In this document: positions 38,448 through 46,917 of the stretch, piece by piece
Layout of the letters: each line of letters starts with the position of its first letter
Position numbering within the stretch: position 1 is the first letter of the stretch
From: a virus
Strand: one strand, 5' to 3'
Length of the DNA: 49,466 nt
Virus record (IMG/VR): IMGVR_UViG_3300038701_001533
Span: 1 to 49,466 of that record
Notes under the pieces: generated by a model
What the model saw: the letters and a program-made list of their open reading frames with translations, nothing else
The model's database searches: none
What the model was told of the DNA's origin: nothing
Made by a program: the position numbers and the translations under genes

Positions 38448-39541
38448 CCCGACCGCACCTCGACACCCTGATGATCCCGCTGCTGGTCGCCGTCGCCTGC
38501 GTGTGGTGCGTCGTGGACCTAGTTCGGCAGTACTGGATCATCCCCGCCGCGATCGTGCTGGGGCTGCTTGCGGGGCGGGCCAGTGCCGACGCCCAACTCA
38601 TCGAGCAGGGGACCAAGCTCGGCCAGCGGGTTACGCCGACCCTTGGCCCAGTCGGTGACCGTGGCCGGCCTGACCGAGCAGAGCCGGGCGATCTCGGCGT
38701 GGGTGTAGCCGACGGATCGGGCTTGTGCGATGAGTTTTTGGGTAGGTGTCATAAATCCGCACTCCCCGCCGTTTCCGGCGAGGGGCGGAGTGAAAGACGG
38801 TTACTCGGACTCGGCGGGCAGCGGCCGGAAGTCGGCGTGAATGTTGTTTGTTATTTCGTGGAGAGCCGCGTCCATCTTTTGTTCGGTGGCTTTGTCGCAG
38901 TCGTCAAACGTGCCCCAGCCCGCGCCTCGTTTGGTCCAGCCCTGCGTTCCGCTCCAGCCGTGGTACATCTGACGCTGCCCGCCGGGTCGCACAGGATCAA
39001 GGCCCAGGCCTATCACGGCCCCAAACGCGCGGTTGCTCCATTCTTCGGCTGCGTCGTCGGCCAGCGATTCGTCAAGCCACTCGGCGACCAAGATGTGTTC
39101 GCGAATGTACTCGACGTTGGTGCAGATTTCGATTTCCATGGTCAGTCCCTTTCACTGGACTTGGTTGTTGAGGCCAGTACACTCCCGGCCGAATCCGCCC
39201 CGGCCCGCGTTAGCGAGTGGGGCGAGGGGTTAGGATATTTCCGCGAACTTGGCCATGCAGCGGTCGTACTCGCTTTGCGTGACCTCGAAGCAGGTGATTG
39301 CGGCATCGGCTCCGTCAAAATCGACCTCGAACTCGGTGCCGATGTTTTTGTCAAACCAGCGGGCGAACTGGCGAATTGTGTCACTGTTGCCTTCGATAGT
39401 CATCATGGCGGGGTCCGTTCTTTCGGGTCTCGTTCCGGGCTGGCGACCTCCGCCAACCACACCCACATATTACGCGACCGCGTAAGCACTGTCAACCCCT
39501 TTAGGCAAAAATCTGAAAATATTTTAAGGGGGGCAGCATGA
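38444..39541 (+). CDS. Holin-like membrane protein with doubtful C-terminal extension
   Basis: The first 60 codons encode a plausible lysis-region membrane protein with two hydrophobic segments (TLMIPLLVAVACVWCVVDLV and WIIPAAIVLGLLAG), overlapping the previous gene by ATGA. The frame then stays open to 39541, but from about 38640 it is antisense to three leftward genes and reads as a shadow. The stop overlaps the next start by ATGA, a possible coincidence. The real 3' end of the gene may be lost, or a frameshift may exist. Confidence 0.45.
   Translation: MTRPHLDTLMIPLLVAVACVWCVVDLVRQYWIIPAAIVLGLLAGRASADAQLIEQGTKLGQRVTPTLGPVGDRGRPDRAEPGDLGVGVADGSGLCDEFLGRCHKSALPAVSGEGRSERRLLGLGGQRPEVGVNVVCYFVESRVHLLFGGFVAVVKRAPARASFGPALRSAPAVVHLTLPAGSHRIKAQAYHGPKRAVAPFFGCVVGQRFVKPLGDQDVFANVLDVGADFDFHGQSLSLDLVVEASTLPAESAPARVSEWGEGLGYFRELGHAAVVLALRDLEAGDCGIGSVKIDLELGADVFVKPAGELANCVTVAFDSHHGGVRSFGSRSGLATSANHTHILRDRVSTVNPFRQKSENILRGAA
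38519..38752 (-). CDS. Small helix-turn-helix regulator candidate
   Basis: A 77-residue protein whose first half (QKLIAQARSVGYTHAEIARLCSVRPATVTDWAKGRRNP) is a clear helix-turn-helix of the Cro/XRE or sigma-like type. GGGGAG lies 9 bases before the ATG. The C-terminal 20 residues (GPPRKQPQHD...) are antisense to the membrane protein gene and look disordered. Third gene of the leftward operon; candidate repressor or activator of phage genes. Confidence 0.75.
   Translation of the reverse strand: MTPTQKLIAQARSVGYTHAEIARLCSVRPATVTDWAKGRRNPLAELGPLLDELGVGTGPPRKQPQHDRGGDDPVLPN
38801..39139 (-). CDS. Leftward operon hypothetical protein
   Basis: A 112-residue acidic protein (MEIEICTNVEYIREHILVAEWLDESLADDAAEEW). 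AAAGGGA lies before the ATG. It has Trp-rich turns (MYHGWSGTQGWTKR) and helical segments and reads as a normal globular protein. Middle gene of a three-gene leftward operon. Function unknown. Confidence 0.7.
   Translation of the reverse strand: MEIEICTNVEYIREHILVAEWLDESLADDAAEEWSNRAFGAVIGLGLDPVRPGGQRQMYHGWSGTQGWTKRGAGWGTFDDCDKATEQKMDAALHEITNNIHADFRPLPAESE
39230..39406 (-). CDS. Leftward operon small protein
   Basis: A 58-residue protein (MMTIEGNSDTIRQFARWFDKNIGTEFEVDFDG...). The start at 39406 (a second ATG follows at 39403) is the first plausible one downstream of the promoter; an upstream start at 39466 would fall at the promoter itself. The protein is acidic and short, with a helix and two strands. 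First gene of the leftward operon. Function unknown. Confidence 0.65.
   Translation of the reverse strand: MMTIEGNSDTIRQFARWFDKNIGTEFEVDFDGADAAITCFEVTQSEYDRCMAKFAEIS
39467..39495 (-). promoter_or_regulatory. Consensus leftward promoter
   Basis: Read leftward: perfect TTGACA (39495-39490), 17 bases, TAATAT (39472-39467). This drives the leftward operon 39406-38519. Its transcript leader (39460-39407) can form GGTTGGCG/CGCCAGCC. Confidence 0.85.
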
Positions 39542-40908
39542 GCGAGATTGACGACATCCGAGCCGAGGCGATCCGGTCCCGCGCTTTTATTCGCGGGGCC
39601 GAGACCCAACTGTCCAAGGTCATCGCCCTGATTGACGATGCACCGGTCGGTCCCCCGCCCGACCCCGTAGACCCGCCCGTAGTCGATCCTGACCCGCCGA
39701 CGACCACCGAGGGCTTCCTCGCCCGCCAGCCCCGCCCCGACGCCATCCGCGTGCCCGGGGGCGGCGACCTGGCCTCGGCCATCGCCACCGGCAAGGACGT
39801 GCTTCTCCAAGCCGACGCGACCTACCGCCTCGGCAACCGGGTAGACCTGCGGGACGGCCAACTCATCGACGTCTACGGCGAGGGCGACCGGCCCGTTGTA
39901 ATCTGCACCCGCGCGTTCGGCATCGACGGCGTGAGCAACGTCCAGATTGTCGGGCTGCACCTGTACTGCGAGGTCGGCAATCCTTGGTCCCCCGCGTACG
40001 ACTTCAAATCCGACCGCTCCAACGCGATCAGCGTCACGGACGGGGCGAGCAACGTGCTCATCGAAGATTGCCTCATCGACTTCTTCGAGAAGGGCATCGT
40101 CGCGGTAGACGAGGCCAACGCCCAGACCCGCGACATCCTCGTTCACCGCTGCATCATCCGCTACAACTGGAACAAAGGCGACCGTGGCGCGGGCATCTAC
40201 ACAAACCGCGTCCGCGACTTCGCCGTCACCGAATCCGTCATCGACCACAACGGCTGGCACCCGCTCATCGACAACTACCGGCGGGGTGTTCAGGCTCACG
40301 GCTGCTATTTCTCGGGCCGGTACAACTCGGGCGTGCCGGACAAGTGGCCCGCCGCCGACAATGACCCGTCTTTCGTCATCGAGTTCCACCGCAACATCGT
40401 GAGCCGGTCTTCGGCCAACGGGTGCCAATTCCGGCTTGGCGGCAACGTGACGGACTGCGTGTTCGTCGGCAACCCAATGGGCCTGTACACCTGGACCAAC
40501 GACTCCACCGTCCGCCGCACCGCGATCCTCGACGGCACACACATACCGGGCCGTGAGCGTGGCTGGGGCATCCAGATCATCGCGGGCGGCGAGTACAGCG
40601 ACCTGCTGATTGCCAACGTCACGCGGGCTACAGCGAGCAGCCACGCGATTGTCTATGAACATCCCAACGCGATCCTCGACGACATCCGAATCTACAACTG
40701 GAAAGCCGAGCAACGCGATAGCGGGGTCTACGACAAAAACAACGTGAACCCGGACGTGTCGGGCGTGACGGAAACCCACGGCGGCGACCGTGACGCGACG
40801 CTGACCGACGATGAGATCGAGTTCCACGCTGACCGGCCTCGCGGTGTGTGGGGCGAGCAGTACGACGCTGGGAAGATCAGCGAGCGATTGCGGGAGGCGT
40901 ATCCATGA
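39538..40908 (+). CDS. Tailspike-like right-handed beta-helix protein
   Basis: A 456-residue protein. Residues 1-45 form an N-terminal helix, then a proline-rich linker (about 38-58, PPDPVDPPVVDPDPP), then a long beta-helix (about 65-400) with repeating turns such as VSNVQIVGLHLYCEVG, ASNVLIEDCLIDF and DILVHRCIIRY. The fold matches pectate-lyase-type tailspikes that bind or cleave host polysaccharide. It begins a block of receptor-binding genes and is followed by an esterase, a common pairing. AAGGGGGG lies before the ATG. Confidence 0.85.
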   Translation: MSEIDDIRAEAIRSRAFIRGAETQLSKVIALIDDAPVGPPPDPVDPPVVDPDPPTTTEGFLARQPRPDAIRVPGGGDLASAIATGKDVLLQADATYRLGNRVDLRDGQLIDVYGEGDRPVVICTRAFGIDGVSNVQIVGLHLYCEVGNPWSPAYDFKSDRSNAISVTDGASNVLIEDCLIDFFEKGIVAVDEANAQTRDILVHRCIIRYNWNKGDRGAGIYTNRVRDFAVTESVIDHNGWHPLIDNYRRGVQAHGCYFSGRYNSGVPDKWPAADNDPSFVIEFHRNIVSRSSANGCQFRLGGNVTDCVFVGNPMGLYTWTNDSTVRRTAILDGTHIPGRERGWGIQIIAGGEYSDLLIANVTRATASSHAIVYEHPNAILDDIRIYNWKAEQRDSGVYDKNNVNPDVSGVTETHGGDRDATLTDDEIEFHADRPRGVWGEQYDAGKISERLREAYP

Positions 40909-41558
40909 GAATCTACGCCACACACAACCAACACGGCAGCGGCATCCGGGAGATCGACTTCTGGAACGATAGCCGCCTGCTCAACCCTCACAAGGGCTGG
41001 GCCGCACGCGAGACATCGGACCTTGCCGACCGCCTTGGCGACTCGCACGCCCCCATCTGGCTCGACTGCGAGCAGGGCACGGTGGATGAGCAAATCAAGG
41101 CCATCAACCGGCTACGCGGCATCACCGAGCGGCGTATCGGCGTTTACTACCGGGCGGTCGATGAGACAGAAACGTACCCGCTACACACTACGCTCAACAA
41201 GGCGCACTCACTTTGGTGGGGGCATCGACGCGACTTCGAGAACCGTACCGACTACGCGACAGTTACGCTGTACGACCGGCTAAACGACCGCGACATGCTC
41301 CAAGCATCTGCCAAGTTCCAAAGCGGGTTCGCAGGCAGCCACTTGCCCAAGCACGTTTACGGCGTAGACATGATCGAAATCCCGCACCGCGACGGCGAGT
41401 CCAAGTGGCCGCGATGGGGCGACGCACGATTCTGCACGGCCGATGATCTGCAATGGCGGATCGAGAACATTTACAGCCTGTTCGACGGCGTGATCCTGCT
41501 CACGCCGACACCGCTGCCTGACGACCTGCTCGCACTGCTTACGGAGGCCGCAACATGA
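40905..41558 (+). CDS. Tail-associated protein, glycosidase-like pattern
   Basis: A 217-residue protein with SHAPIWLDCEQGTVDEQIKAINRLRGITERRIGVYYRAVDE, an arrangement of strand, acidic residues and helix like half of a TIM-barrel glycoside hydrolase. Overlaps of ATGA type link it with the tailspike and esterase genes. It could be a sugar-active enzyme for host envelope attack, but no canonical motif is fully clear. Confidence 0.6.
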   Translation: MRIYATHNQHGSGIREIDFWNDSRLLNPHKGWAARETSDLADRLGDSHAPIWLDCEQGTVDEQIKAINRLRGITERRIGVYYRAVDETETYPLHTTLNKAHSLWWGHRRDFENRTDYATVTLYDRLNDRDMLQASAKFQSGFAGSHLPKHVYGVDMIEIPHRDGESKWPRWGDARFCTADDLQWRIENIYSLFDGVILLTPTPLPDDLLALLTEAAT

Positions 41559-42835
41559 CGCTCAAAAACGTGTCGGGCAATGTGTCGGCCAAGACCATCT
41601 ACGACAAGTTCGTAGCCGGGCCGAGCTGCGTACTCATCGGCGACTCGCTATCTGCCGGCCAGCCCGCGACCAACATTCAGGACTGGGACAACGGTTACTA
41701 CGGCATCCTCCGCAAGTTCCGCTTCGCCCCGATCGAATCCTTCACCGTCGATCACCGGCTCGAAACCGCAAGCTACACGCCCTCGCCCGATGTCGGCGGC
41801 GAAGTAACGTTCCCCACCACCGCCAGCCACACCTACAAAAAGCCCAACGCCAGCGGCGGTAACACCTGGTCGCCGGGCGGCATCGACGAAGGCGCACTCG
41901 GCTGGCTGAGCGGCCTGGAAATTCAGGGGCTCAACACCGTAACCGCCAACATCGTGGACGTGACTTGGGCACTCGACGCGGCGGCGTTCGCTGGTACAGC
42001 CATAAACCCCGTACTCAACAGCGACAACCTGTACGCGGGGCTGATCGACCACCGGCATACCAACGGCCTGACCTCGCAACTGATCCTGACCGCGTCGGGC
42101 CAGTCGTCTATCGCCGCACTGGTTGACAGCAGCAGCGGGACCGGCGTTGCCAAGACCGAACTCGGCCCGCTGGATTCGTCCGGTTCGCCCGCGTCGCTCA
42201 TCATCCGCAACCGCTACCGGGCCGCCGAGGGCGACCAGACCGGCAAGTACCAGCGGATCGGTCACTTCTACTTCCGCAACGGCAACGTAAGCAACGGCCT
42301 TAAGTTGTGGGGCTTAGCCATCGGCAACTCGACGCTCGAAGAATGGACAAGCAGCGTCGCGTCCGGCGGCCTGTTCGACGATGCCGACTTCGCCGCGTAC
42401 TTGACGCTCGTGGACGCCGACACCGCGATCGTATGGCTCGGGCAAAACAACAGCGGCGAAACAAAGGCCGCGCTCAAAACCAAGTTCGGCAACCTGCTCA
42501 CCCGGCTCAACGGTCGCGGCATCACGGACATCTTGACGATCGGCACGTTTTGGAATCAGGCGGTGGGCCAGTCCGAGGCGGACGTGATCGCCATCAACGA
42601 AGCCTGCCAAGAGGCCAGCGAAGAACACGTCGGGGCCAACGTCGTGAACGTCAGCCTGCTCGCCGCAATGGACGGCAACCGGATTAGCAGTAGCCTGCTC
42701 GAAGGTGACGTTCACCCGAATCAGGCCGGAGCGGATTACCTCACCGAGCTTTGGCAGACCAAGCTAAACGCGGCGGCGTCTGACGCGATGCCCCGCCCCA
42801 ACCTAATCCCCACCGGAGGCTTGATACCGGCATGA
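41555..42835 (+). CDS. SGNH/GDSL-family esterase
   Basis: A 426-residue protein with the SGNH motifs: block I GDSLSAG with nucleophile Ser31, block III WLGQNNSG near 292, and block V GDVHPNQAG with Asp385 and His387. The large N-terminal insertion is beta-rich. It would remove acyl groups from host polysaccharide. It lies beside the tailspike, a combination known in phages with depolymerising tails. It overlaps both neighbours by ATGA. Confidence 0.88.
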   Translation: MTLKNVSGNVSAKTIYDKFVAGPSCVLIGDSLSAGQPATNIQDWDNGYYGILRKFRFAPIESFTVDHRLETASYTPSPDVGGEVTFPTTASHTYKKPNASGGNTWSPGGIDEGALGWLSGLEIQGLNTVTANIVDVTWALDAAAFAGTAINPVLNSDNLYAGLIDHRHTNGLTSQLILTASGQSSIAALVDSSSGTGVAKTELGPLDSSGSPASLIIRNRYRAAEGDQTGKYQRIGHFYFRNGNVSNGLKLWGLAIGNSTLEEWTSSVASGGLFDDADFAAYLTLVDADTAIVWLGQNNSGETKAALKTKFGNLLTRLNGRGITDILTIGTFWNQAVGQSEADVIAINEACQEASEEHVGANVVNVSLLAAMDGNRISSSLLEGDVHPNQAGADYLTELWQTKLNAAASDAMPRPNLIPTGGLIPA

Positions 42836-43215
42836 GTTTCAACCTCCCCTACAACGCGACCGATGTCATTGTGCCGCTTACCCCGATCGACAGCGACGGT
42901 GCTGCGATTACCGGCCTGGCGTTCAACAGTGCCGACCTCACCATCGAGTACATGAAAGCCGGGCAAACCAGCTTCACCGAGATCACGCTGGTCACGGCCA
43001 CGGTCGGCACCTACACGTCAAGCGGTTTTGTCGAGATCGACGGCGGCATCTACGAATTGGGCTTGCCGTCGGCGGCGGTCAACCCCGGCAGCTACACGCT
43101 GTTGCGGTTCACCTACGACACGAACCCGGCCCAGCCCTCGACGATCCTGTTCACCCAGCCCAGCCAGACCAACGGCTCGGTCGCTGTTTTGCCCGGCAGT
43201 CCGGGCGCGTTTTAA
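42832..43215 (+). CDS. Beta-sandwich tail protein
   Basis: A 127-residue protein with strand-rich, Thr/Ser/Gly-rich sequence (NATDVIVPLTPIDSDGAAITG, DLTIEYMKAGQTSFTEITL, GIYELGLPSAAVNPGSYTLLRF). The pattern resembles the N-terminal domain of baseplate or fibre proteins such as BppU; a related form starts the 666-residue protein at 44852. It lies between esterase and small tail proteins, so a receptor-binding part is likely. Confidence 0.65.
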   Translation: MSFNLPYNATDVIVPLTPIDSDGAAITGLAFNSADLTIEYMKAGQTSFTEITLVTATVGTYTSSGFVEIDGGIYELGLPSAAVNPGSYTLLRFTYDTNPAQPSTILFTQPSQTNGSVAVLPGSPGAF

Positions 43216-43236
43216 CCCCTACGAACGGAAATAGCA

Positions 43237-43686
43237 ATGGCATTGCTGAAAACGACATACACCGATTGGCTGGCGACCTCGCCGGACCCCGCAACAGACG
43301 CGGCGTTTTTGGCGTACATGGCCGAGAGTGTGACCGAAACCGTCGAGACGCGCCTGACCGCCGAAGAACTGGTAGCCCGTGCTGGCATCGACATCGCGCG
43401 GCGGGTGATCGACTCGCTCAAAGCGGTGGCCGCGAGTGACAGCGTTATCGAGCTTGCCCTTGAACGGTTGAAGAACAGCGACGCCGGGTTAAACGCTGCG
43501 GATCCCGCAACGGCTGGGATGCTGACCGCGTTTGCCAACAACGACCAACTGCCGATGACCCTGACCGACCTTGCCGCCGTCGCTGCATTGACCCAGCGGA
43601 CGCGTCCCCGCTCACAAACCCTCGGCCTCGGCATCATTGGACAACCGCAACTCGACCGGCTCCGGCTGGATGGGGAGATTGAGTAA
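43237..43686 (+). CDS. Small tail-region hypothetical protein
   Basis: A 149-residue Ala/Thr/Leu-rich, mostly helical protein (TDAAFLAYMAESVTETVETRLTAEELVARAGIDIARRVI). It differs from the beta-rich neighbours, so it may be a coiled-coil fibre linker or assembly chaperone. GGAAA precedes the ATG, and it ends in a TAATG overlap. No family is recognised. Confidence 0.6.
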   Translation: MALLKTTYTDWLATSPDPATDAAFLAYMAESVTETVETRLTAEELVARAGIDIARRVIDSLKAVAASDSVIELALERLKNSDAGLNAADPATAGMLTAFANNDQLPMTLTDLAAVAALTQRTRPRSQTLGLGIIGQPQLDRLRLDGEIE

Positions 43687-44045
43687 TGGCAGACGCCACA
43701 CAGACAGCAGGTGCATTGACGCAGGTCACGGCGACCGGCAACACGGCAGAGATCGCGACCGCCAGCAAGCTCGGCCTTGTTTGCTCGATTCAGCACGTCA
43801 ACGGCACCGGCACGATCACGGTCGGGGCGGTCATTCAGCCGCAGATCGAGCACAACGCGAACTGGTTTGATTTTGGCGGAGCATTTACCGCCAACCTCAC
43901 CGCCAGCAGCACGCAGACGTTCACGCTGGCATTACCCGCCGAGTCAATCCCGGCTAGTGCAGTACGTTTCGCTTACACCGCTCCCACCGGATCTACCGGC
44001 CACACGCTCGACGTTGAGTACACGACCTTGGACGCGATTGAGTAA
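43686..44045 (+). CDS. Small virion structural protein
   Basis: A 119-residue Ala/Thr-rich beta protein (QTAGALTQVTATGNTAEIATASKLGLVCSIQHVNG). Its composition and size are like the putative decoration protein at 7846. It starts and ends with TAATG overlaps in near-identical context. It is probably a virion surface component. Confidence 0.6.
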   Translation: MADATQTAGALTQVTATGNTAEIATASKLGLVCSIQHVNGTGTITVGAVIQPQIEHNANWFDFGGAFTANLTASSTQTFTLALPAESIPASAVRFAYTAPTGSTGHTLDVEYTTLDAIE

Positions 44046-44851
44046 TGAGCAGCTACCTCGTCCAGCCTGCGTATCCCGCCATCAACAGGGCTCACCCTCT
44101 AGCCAACGGGCTGGGGATGGCGGTCGTGCCTTTTGAGGGTAGCGGCCCGCTGAATGATTTGGCTTCCCTCCGCAGTTTTACGCCGAGCGGCACAACATCG
44201 TGGGGATCGGAAGCATACGGCACTACAAGGGTTTACGACGCCAACGGCGACGACACGCTAAACGCCAACGCCCTCCACGGATGGTTTGAGCAGTCGGTAG
44301 CTGTGGGCTTTCGTTCGATCGGGACGCAAGACTTCTCACCCGGTGAAACATCCGGGCGGCTAGTCGAGAAGGGTTCAAACAATGAATGGACGATGAGTTT
44401 TTCGGAGCCCAGCACGCCAAGCAACTCCGTTTCGTTGTTCCGCCGAACGCCGAACATTGTCACCGACCAGGTAAACACGGCCGGCGGCCTAAACGATGGC
44501 ATCTGGCACCACATCGTCGGCAATGTAGGGCGTGCCGGCGTCGAATTGTATCTGGACGGCAATTTATCAGGCACCGATTACACGGCCGGTACGCTTGGCG
44601 GAGCGAGAAACAATGCCCTGTACATAGGCAAGTTTGGCGGCGGGGGTTTCCGTGGTCGATTCATCCTCGGCTATTTGTACATCTACAACCGATGGCTGTC
44701 TGAATCAGACGCCGCCCAAATTGCACACGACCCCTTCGCCCTTGTCCGCCCCAAGCGATCCCTTGTGAGCATGTACGTTCCGCCTGTGGTGGGCGGCGGC
44801 GTAAGCGGTGCGGTAATGCGACGTAGATACATGATGGGAGCGGCAGCTTAA
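44045..44851 (+). CDS. LamG-like tail protein
   Basis: A 268-residue protein with a concanavalin/LamG core: QSVAVGFRSIGTQDF, DGIWHHIVGNVGRAGVELYLDGNL near 150-175 and ALYIGKFGGGGFRGRFILGYLYIYNRWLSESDAAQI, the last a signature of LamG_3 domains. Such domains bind carbohydrates. The C-terminus has an arginine-rich RRRYMMGA tail. Probable receptor-binding protein. Confidence 0.8.
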   Translation: MSSYLVQPAYPAINRAHPLANGLGMAVVPFEGSGPLNDLASLRSFTPSGTTSWGSEAYGTTRVYDANGDDTLNANALHGWFEQSVAVGFRSIGTQDFSPGETSGRLVEKGSNNEWTMSFSEPSTPSNSVSLFRRTPNIVTDQVNTAGGLNDGIWHHIVGNVGRAGVELYLDGNLSGTDYTAGTLGGARNNALYIGKFGGGGFRGRFILGYLYIYNRWLSESDAAQIAHDPFALVRPKRSLVSMYVPPVVGGGVSGAVMRRRYMMGAAA

Positions 44852-46852
44852 ATGTTCAAAAACACAGCCTCGCAAAAACTGACGGTCTTCGCATTCGCCG
44901 ACGAAGGACACGCCACGCTTGACGCTGGCGAGCCAGTCACCGGAGACGCTGCAAACATCACGCTCAAGATTGAGCAGGACGATGATGGCACACAGTCCGC
45001 CAGCAACGATGTCAACCCCACCGAGGTAGAGGACGGGCAGTATCGTTTCGACTTGACCCAAGCGGAGTCCAACGGCGACAAGCTGACGTTCTACCCCGAA
45101 TCCAGCACGGCAGGCGTGCAGGTCATCGCCCTGCCGAGCATGGTGATTTACACGCGGCCCGCCAATTTTACGTCGCTGGGAATCAACAGCAGCGGCCACG
45201 TCTCGCGCGTTGTGCTGGTTGATACGACGACGACAAACAGCGACATGCGGGGAACCGACTCCGCTCTCACCACCCTCGGCACCAACGCCCCGTCCGCATG
45301 GATCAACGCGGCGGCTATCGGCGCCGACGCGATCACGGCCGCCAAGGTTGCTCCGGGAGCGATTGCCAAGGGCGACCAGTTGACCGGGCTGAACGACCTT
45401 GACGCCGCCGCAATCCGAACCGCCCTCGGCCTCGCATCGGCTAACGTCGACACCCAACTAAGCGGCATCGCCACCGACGCGGCCCGCCTGACTGCCGCTC
45501 GTGCTGCTGTGTTGACCGACCTAATCGACGGCGGACGGCTGGACTTGCTGATTGATGCGATCCTCGCCGACACCAACGAATTGCAAAGCGACGACATACC
45601 CGCCTCACTGGCCGCGATTGACACCAAGATCGACACCATCGACGGCATTGCAGACGCGATCCTGCTTGACACCGGCACCACGATCCCCAACACGCTGACC
45701 ACCATCGACGGCATCGTGGACGACATTCTGGTGGACACAGGCACGACGCTACCGGCCACGCTTGGCACGCCGACCGATACGGACCTTGCTACGGACATCA
45801 GTAACATTTCGGCAGGAAGCGGGCTTACCCAGCAGCAAGTGGCGGACGCACTGAAACTCGCCCCGACCGCCGGCTCGCCCGCATCCGGATCTGCAATGGC
45901 CGAGCTTGACGCGATCCTCGAAGATACCGGCACAACGCTGCCCGCCTCTATCGCGGCTATTGATACGGTTAGCGGCGGCGACTCGATATCCACCATCGCC
46001 AGAGCACTCGACGACACCGAGGAAATCCGGTTCATCTTCCCGACCGATGGCGTGGCCGCTGCCCTGAACACAAACTCCCAAGTCGCGGTCAACGAGACTG
46101 CCGACGCCGGCGTAACCGGCACGATCACGCAGCTCAACGACCAGGCGGGTCTTTTTGTCTACCAGCTCGCCTACAACGCGGCAGACCGGCCCGCGTCGGG
46201 CGACGAGGGCTACGCCCTGTACACGTTCACCGATGGCACGAGTACGCGGTATGTTCGGTTGGTGCAGCAGGATGTGGGCGGGGGTGGTAGTTCGGGTTCT
46301 GGCACGGGGGCGCGTACGGTCACGATCACCGTAGATGACGGGACAACCGCTCTGGGCAGTGCCACCGTGCGCATGACTGCGGGGGTGAACTCCTTCACGG
46401 CAACGACGAACGTATCGGGCGTGTGTACATTTAACCTTGACGACGCCAGCTACACCGTTGCAATCACCAAGGGCGGGTACACCTTTGCCGGCACAACGCT
46501 GGTCGTCAACGGCACCGAGGCCGAGACGTACAGCATGACTGCAATCAGCCCGGCCGCCAGCGGAGCGGATTTCTCGACCGGCTACGGCTACGCCTACAGC
46601 GAAGCCGGGGTCGTTGAGGCGGGCGTCGCAATATATGCCCAGATTGTGACCGCCCCGACCGGGAGCGGCGACGTGTTCGATCAAAAGGTACGCACCGCGA
46701 CTACCGATGCAAACGGCTATTACGAGTTCACCGGCATGGCACGGGGCGGGGTTTACCGGGTCTGGCGTGGAGTCAGTCGCGAACGATTGTCGGTTACGGT
46801 GCCCGACGCGGCGAGCTTTGCGATCGGAAACTTCGTGGGGATTGACGGGTAG
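44852..46852 (+). CDS. Large tail fibre-like protein
   Basis: A 666-residue protein. It starts with a beta domain like that of the 42832 protein, has a helical repeat region at about 225-385 with recurring ILxDTGTTLPATL-type units (coiled-coil trimeric form), then a beta domain (about 485-570, TVDDGTTALGSATVRMTAG) and a carboxypeptidase-regulatory-like domain to the end. It resembles a trimeric fibre with domains for attachment. It starts one base after the previous stop. Confidence 0.8.
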   Translation: MFKNTASQKLTVFAFADEGHATLDAGEPVTGDAANITLKIEQDDDGTQSASNDVNPTEVEDGQYRFDLTQAESNGDKLTFYPESSTAGVQVIALPSMVIYTRPANFTSLGINSSGHVSRVVLVDTTTTNSDMRGTDSALTTLGTNAPSAWINAAAIGADAITAAKVAPGAIAKGDQLTGLNDLDAAAIRTALGLASANVDTQLSGIATDAARLTAARAAVLTDLIDGGRLDLLIDAILADTNELQSDDIPASLAAIDTKIDTIDGIADAILLDTGTTIPNTLTTIDGIVDDILVDTGTTLPATLGTPTDTDLATDISNISAGSGLTQQQVADALKLAPTAGSPASGSAMAELDAILEDTGTTLPASIAAIDTVSGGDSISTIARALDDTEEIRFIFPTDGVAAALNTNSQVAVNETADAGVTGTITQLNDQAGLFVYQLAYNAADRPASGDEGYALYTFTDGTSTRYVRLVQQDVGGGGSSGSGTGARTVTITVDDGTTALGSATVRMTAGVNSFTATTNVSGVCTFNLDDASYTVAITKGGYTFAGTTLVVNGTEAETYSMTAISPAASGADFSTGYGYAYSEAGVVEAGVAIYAQIVTAPTGSGDVFDQKVRTATTDANGYYEFTGMARGGVYRVWRGVSRERLSVTVPDAASFAIGNFVGIDG

Positions 46853-46917
46853 CAACTAACAGAAAGAAGCTTTAGGGCTCAACTGAGCCGAACACCATTC
46901 GGGCGAACAAAACCACA

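Noticed and set aside
39403-40923. 506-residue leftward open frame
   Set aside because: It mirrors the tailspike gene, which has clear beta-helix repeats; the leftward frame is Val/Asp/Ala-rich noise without motifs and would span the leftward promoter.
45148-46137. 329-residue leftward open frame inside the fibre gene
   Set aside because: Composition is Ser/Ala/Val shadow of the repetitive fibre region; no start signal.
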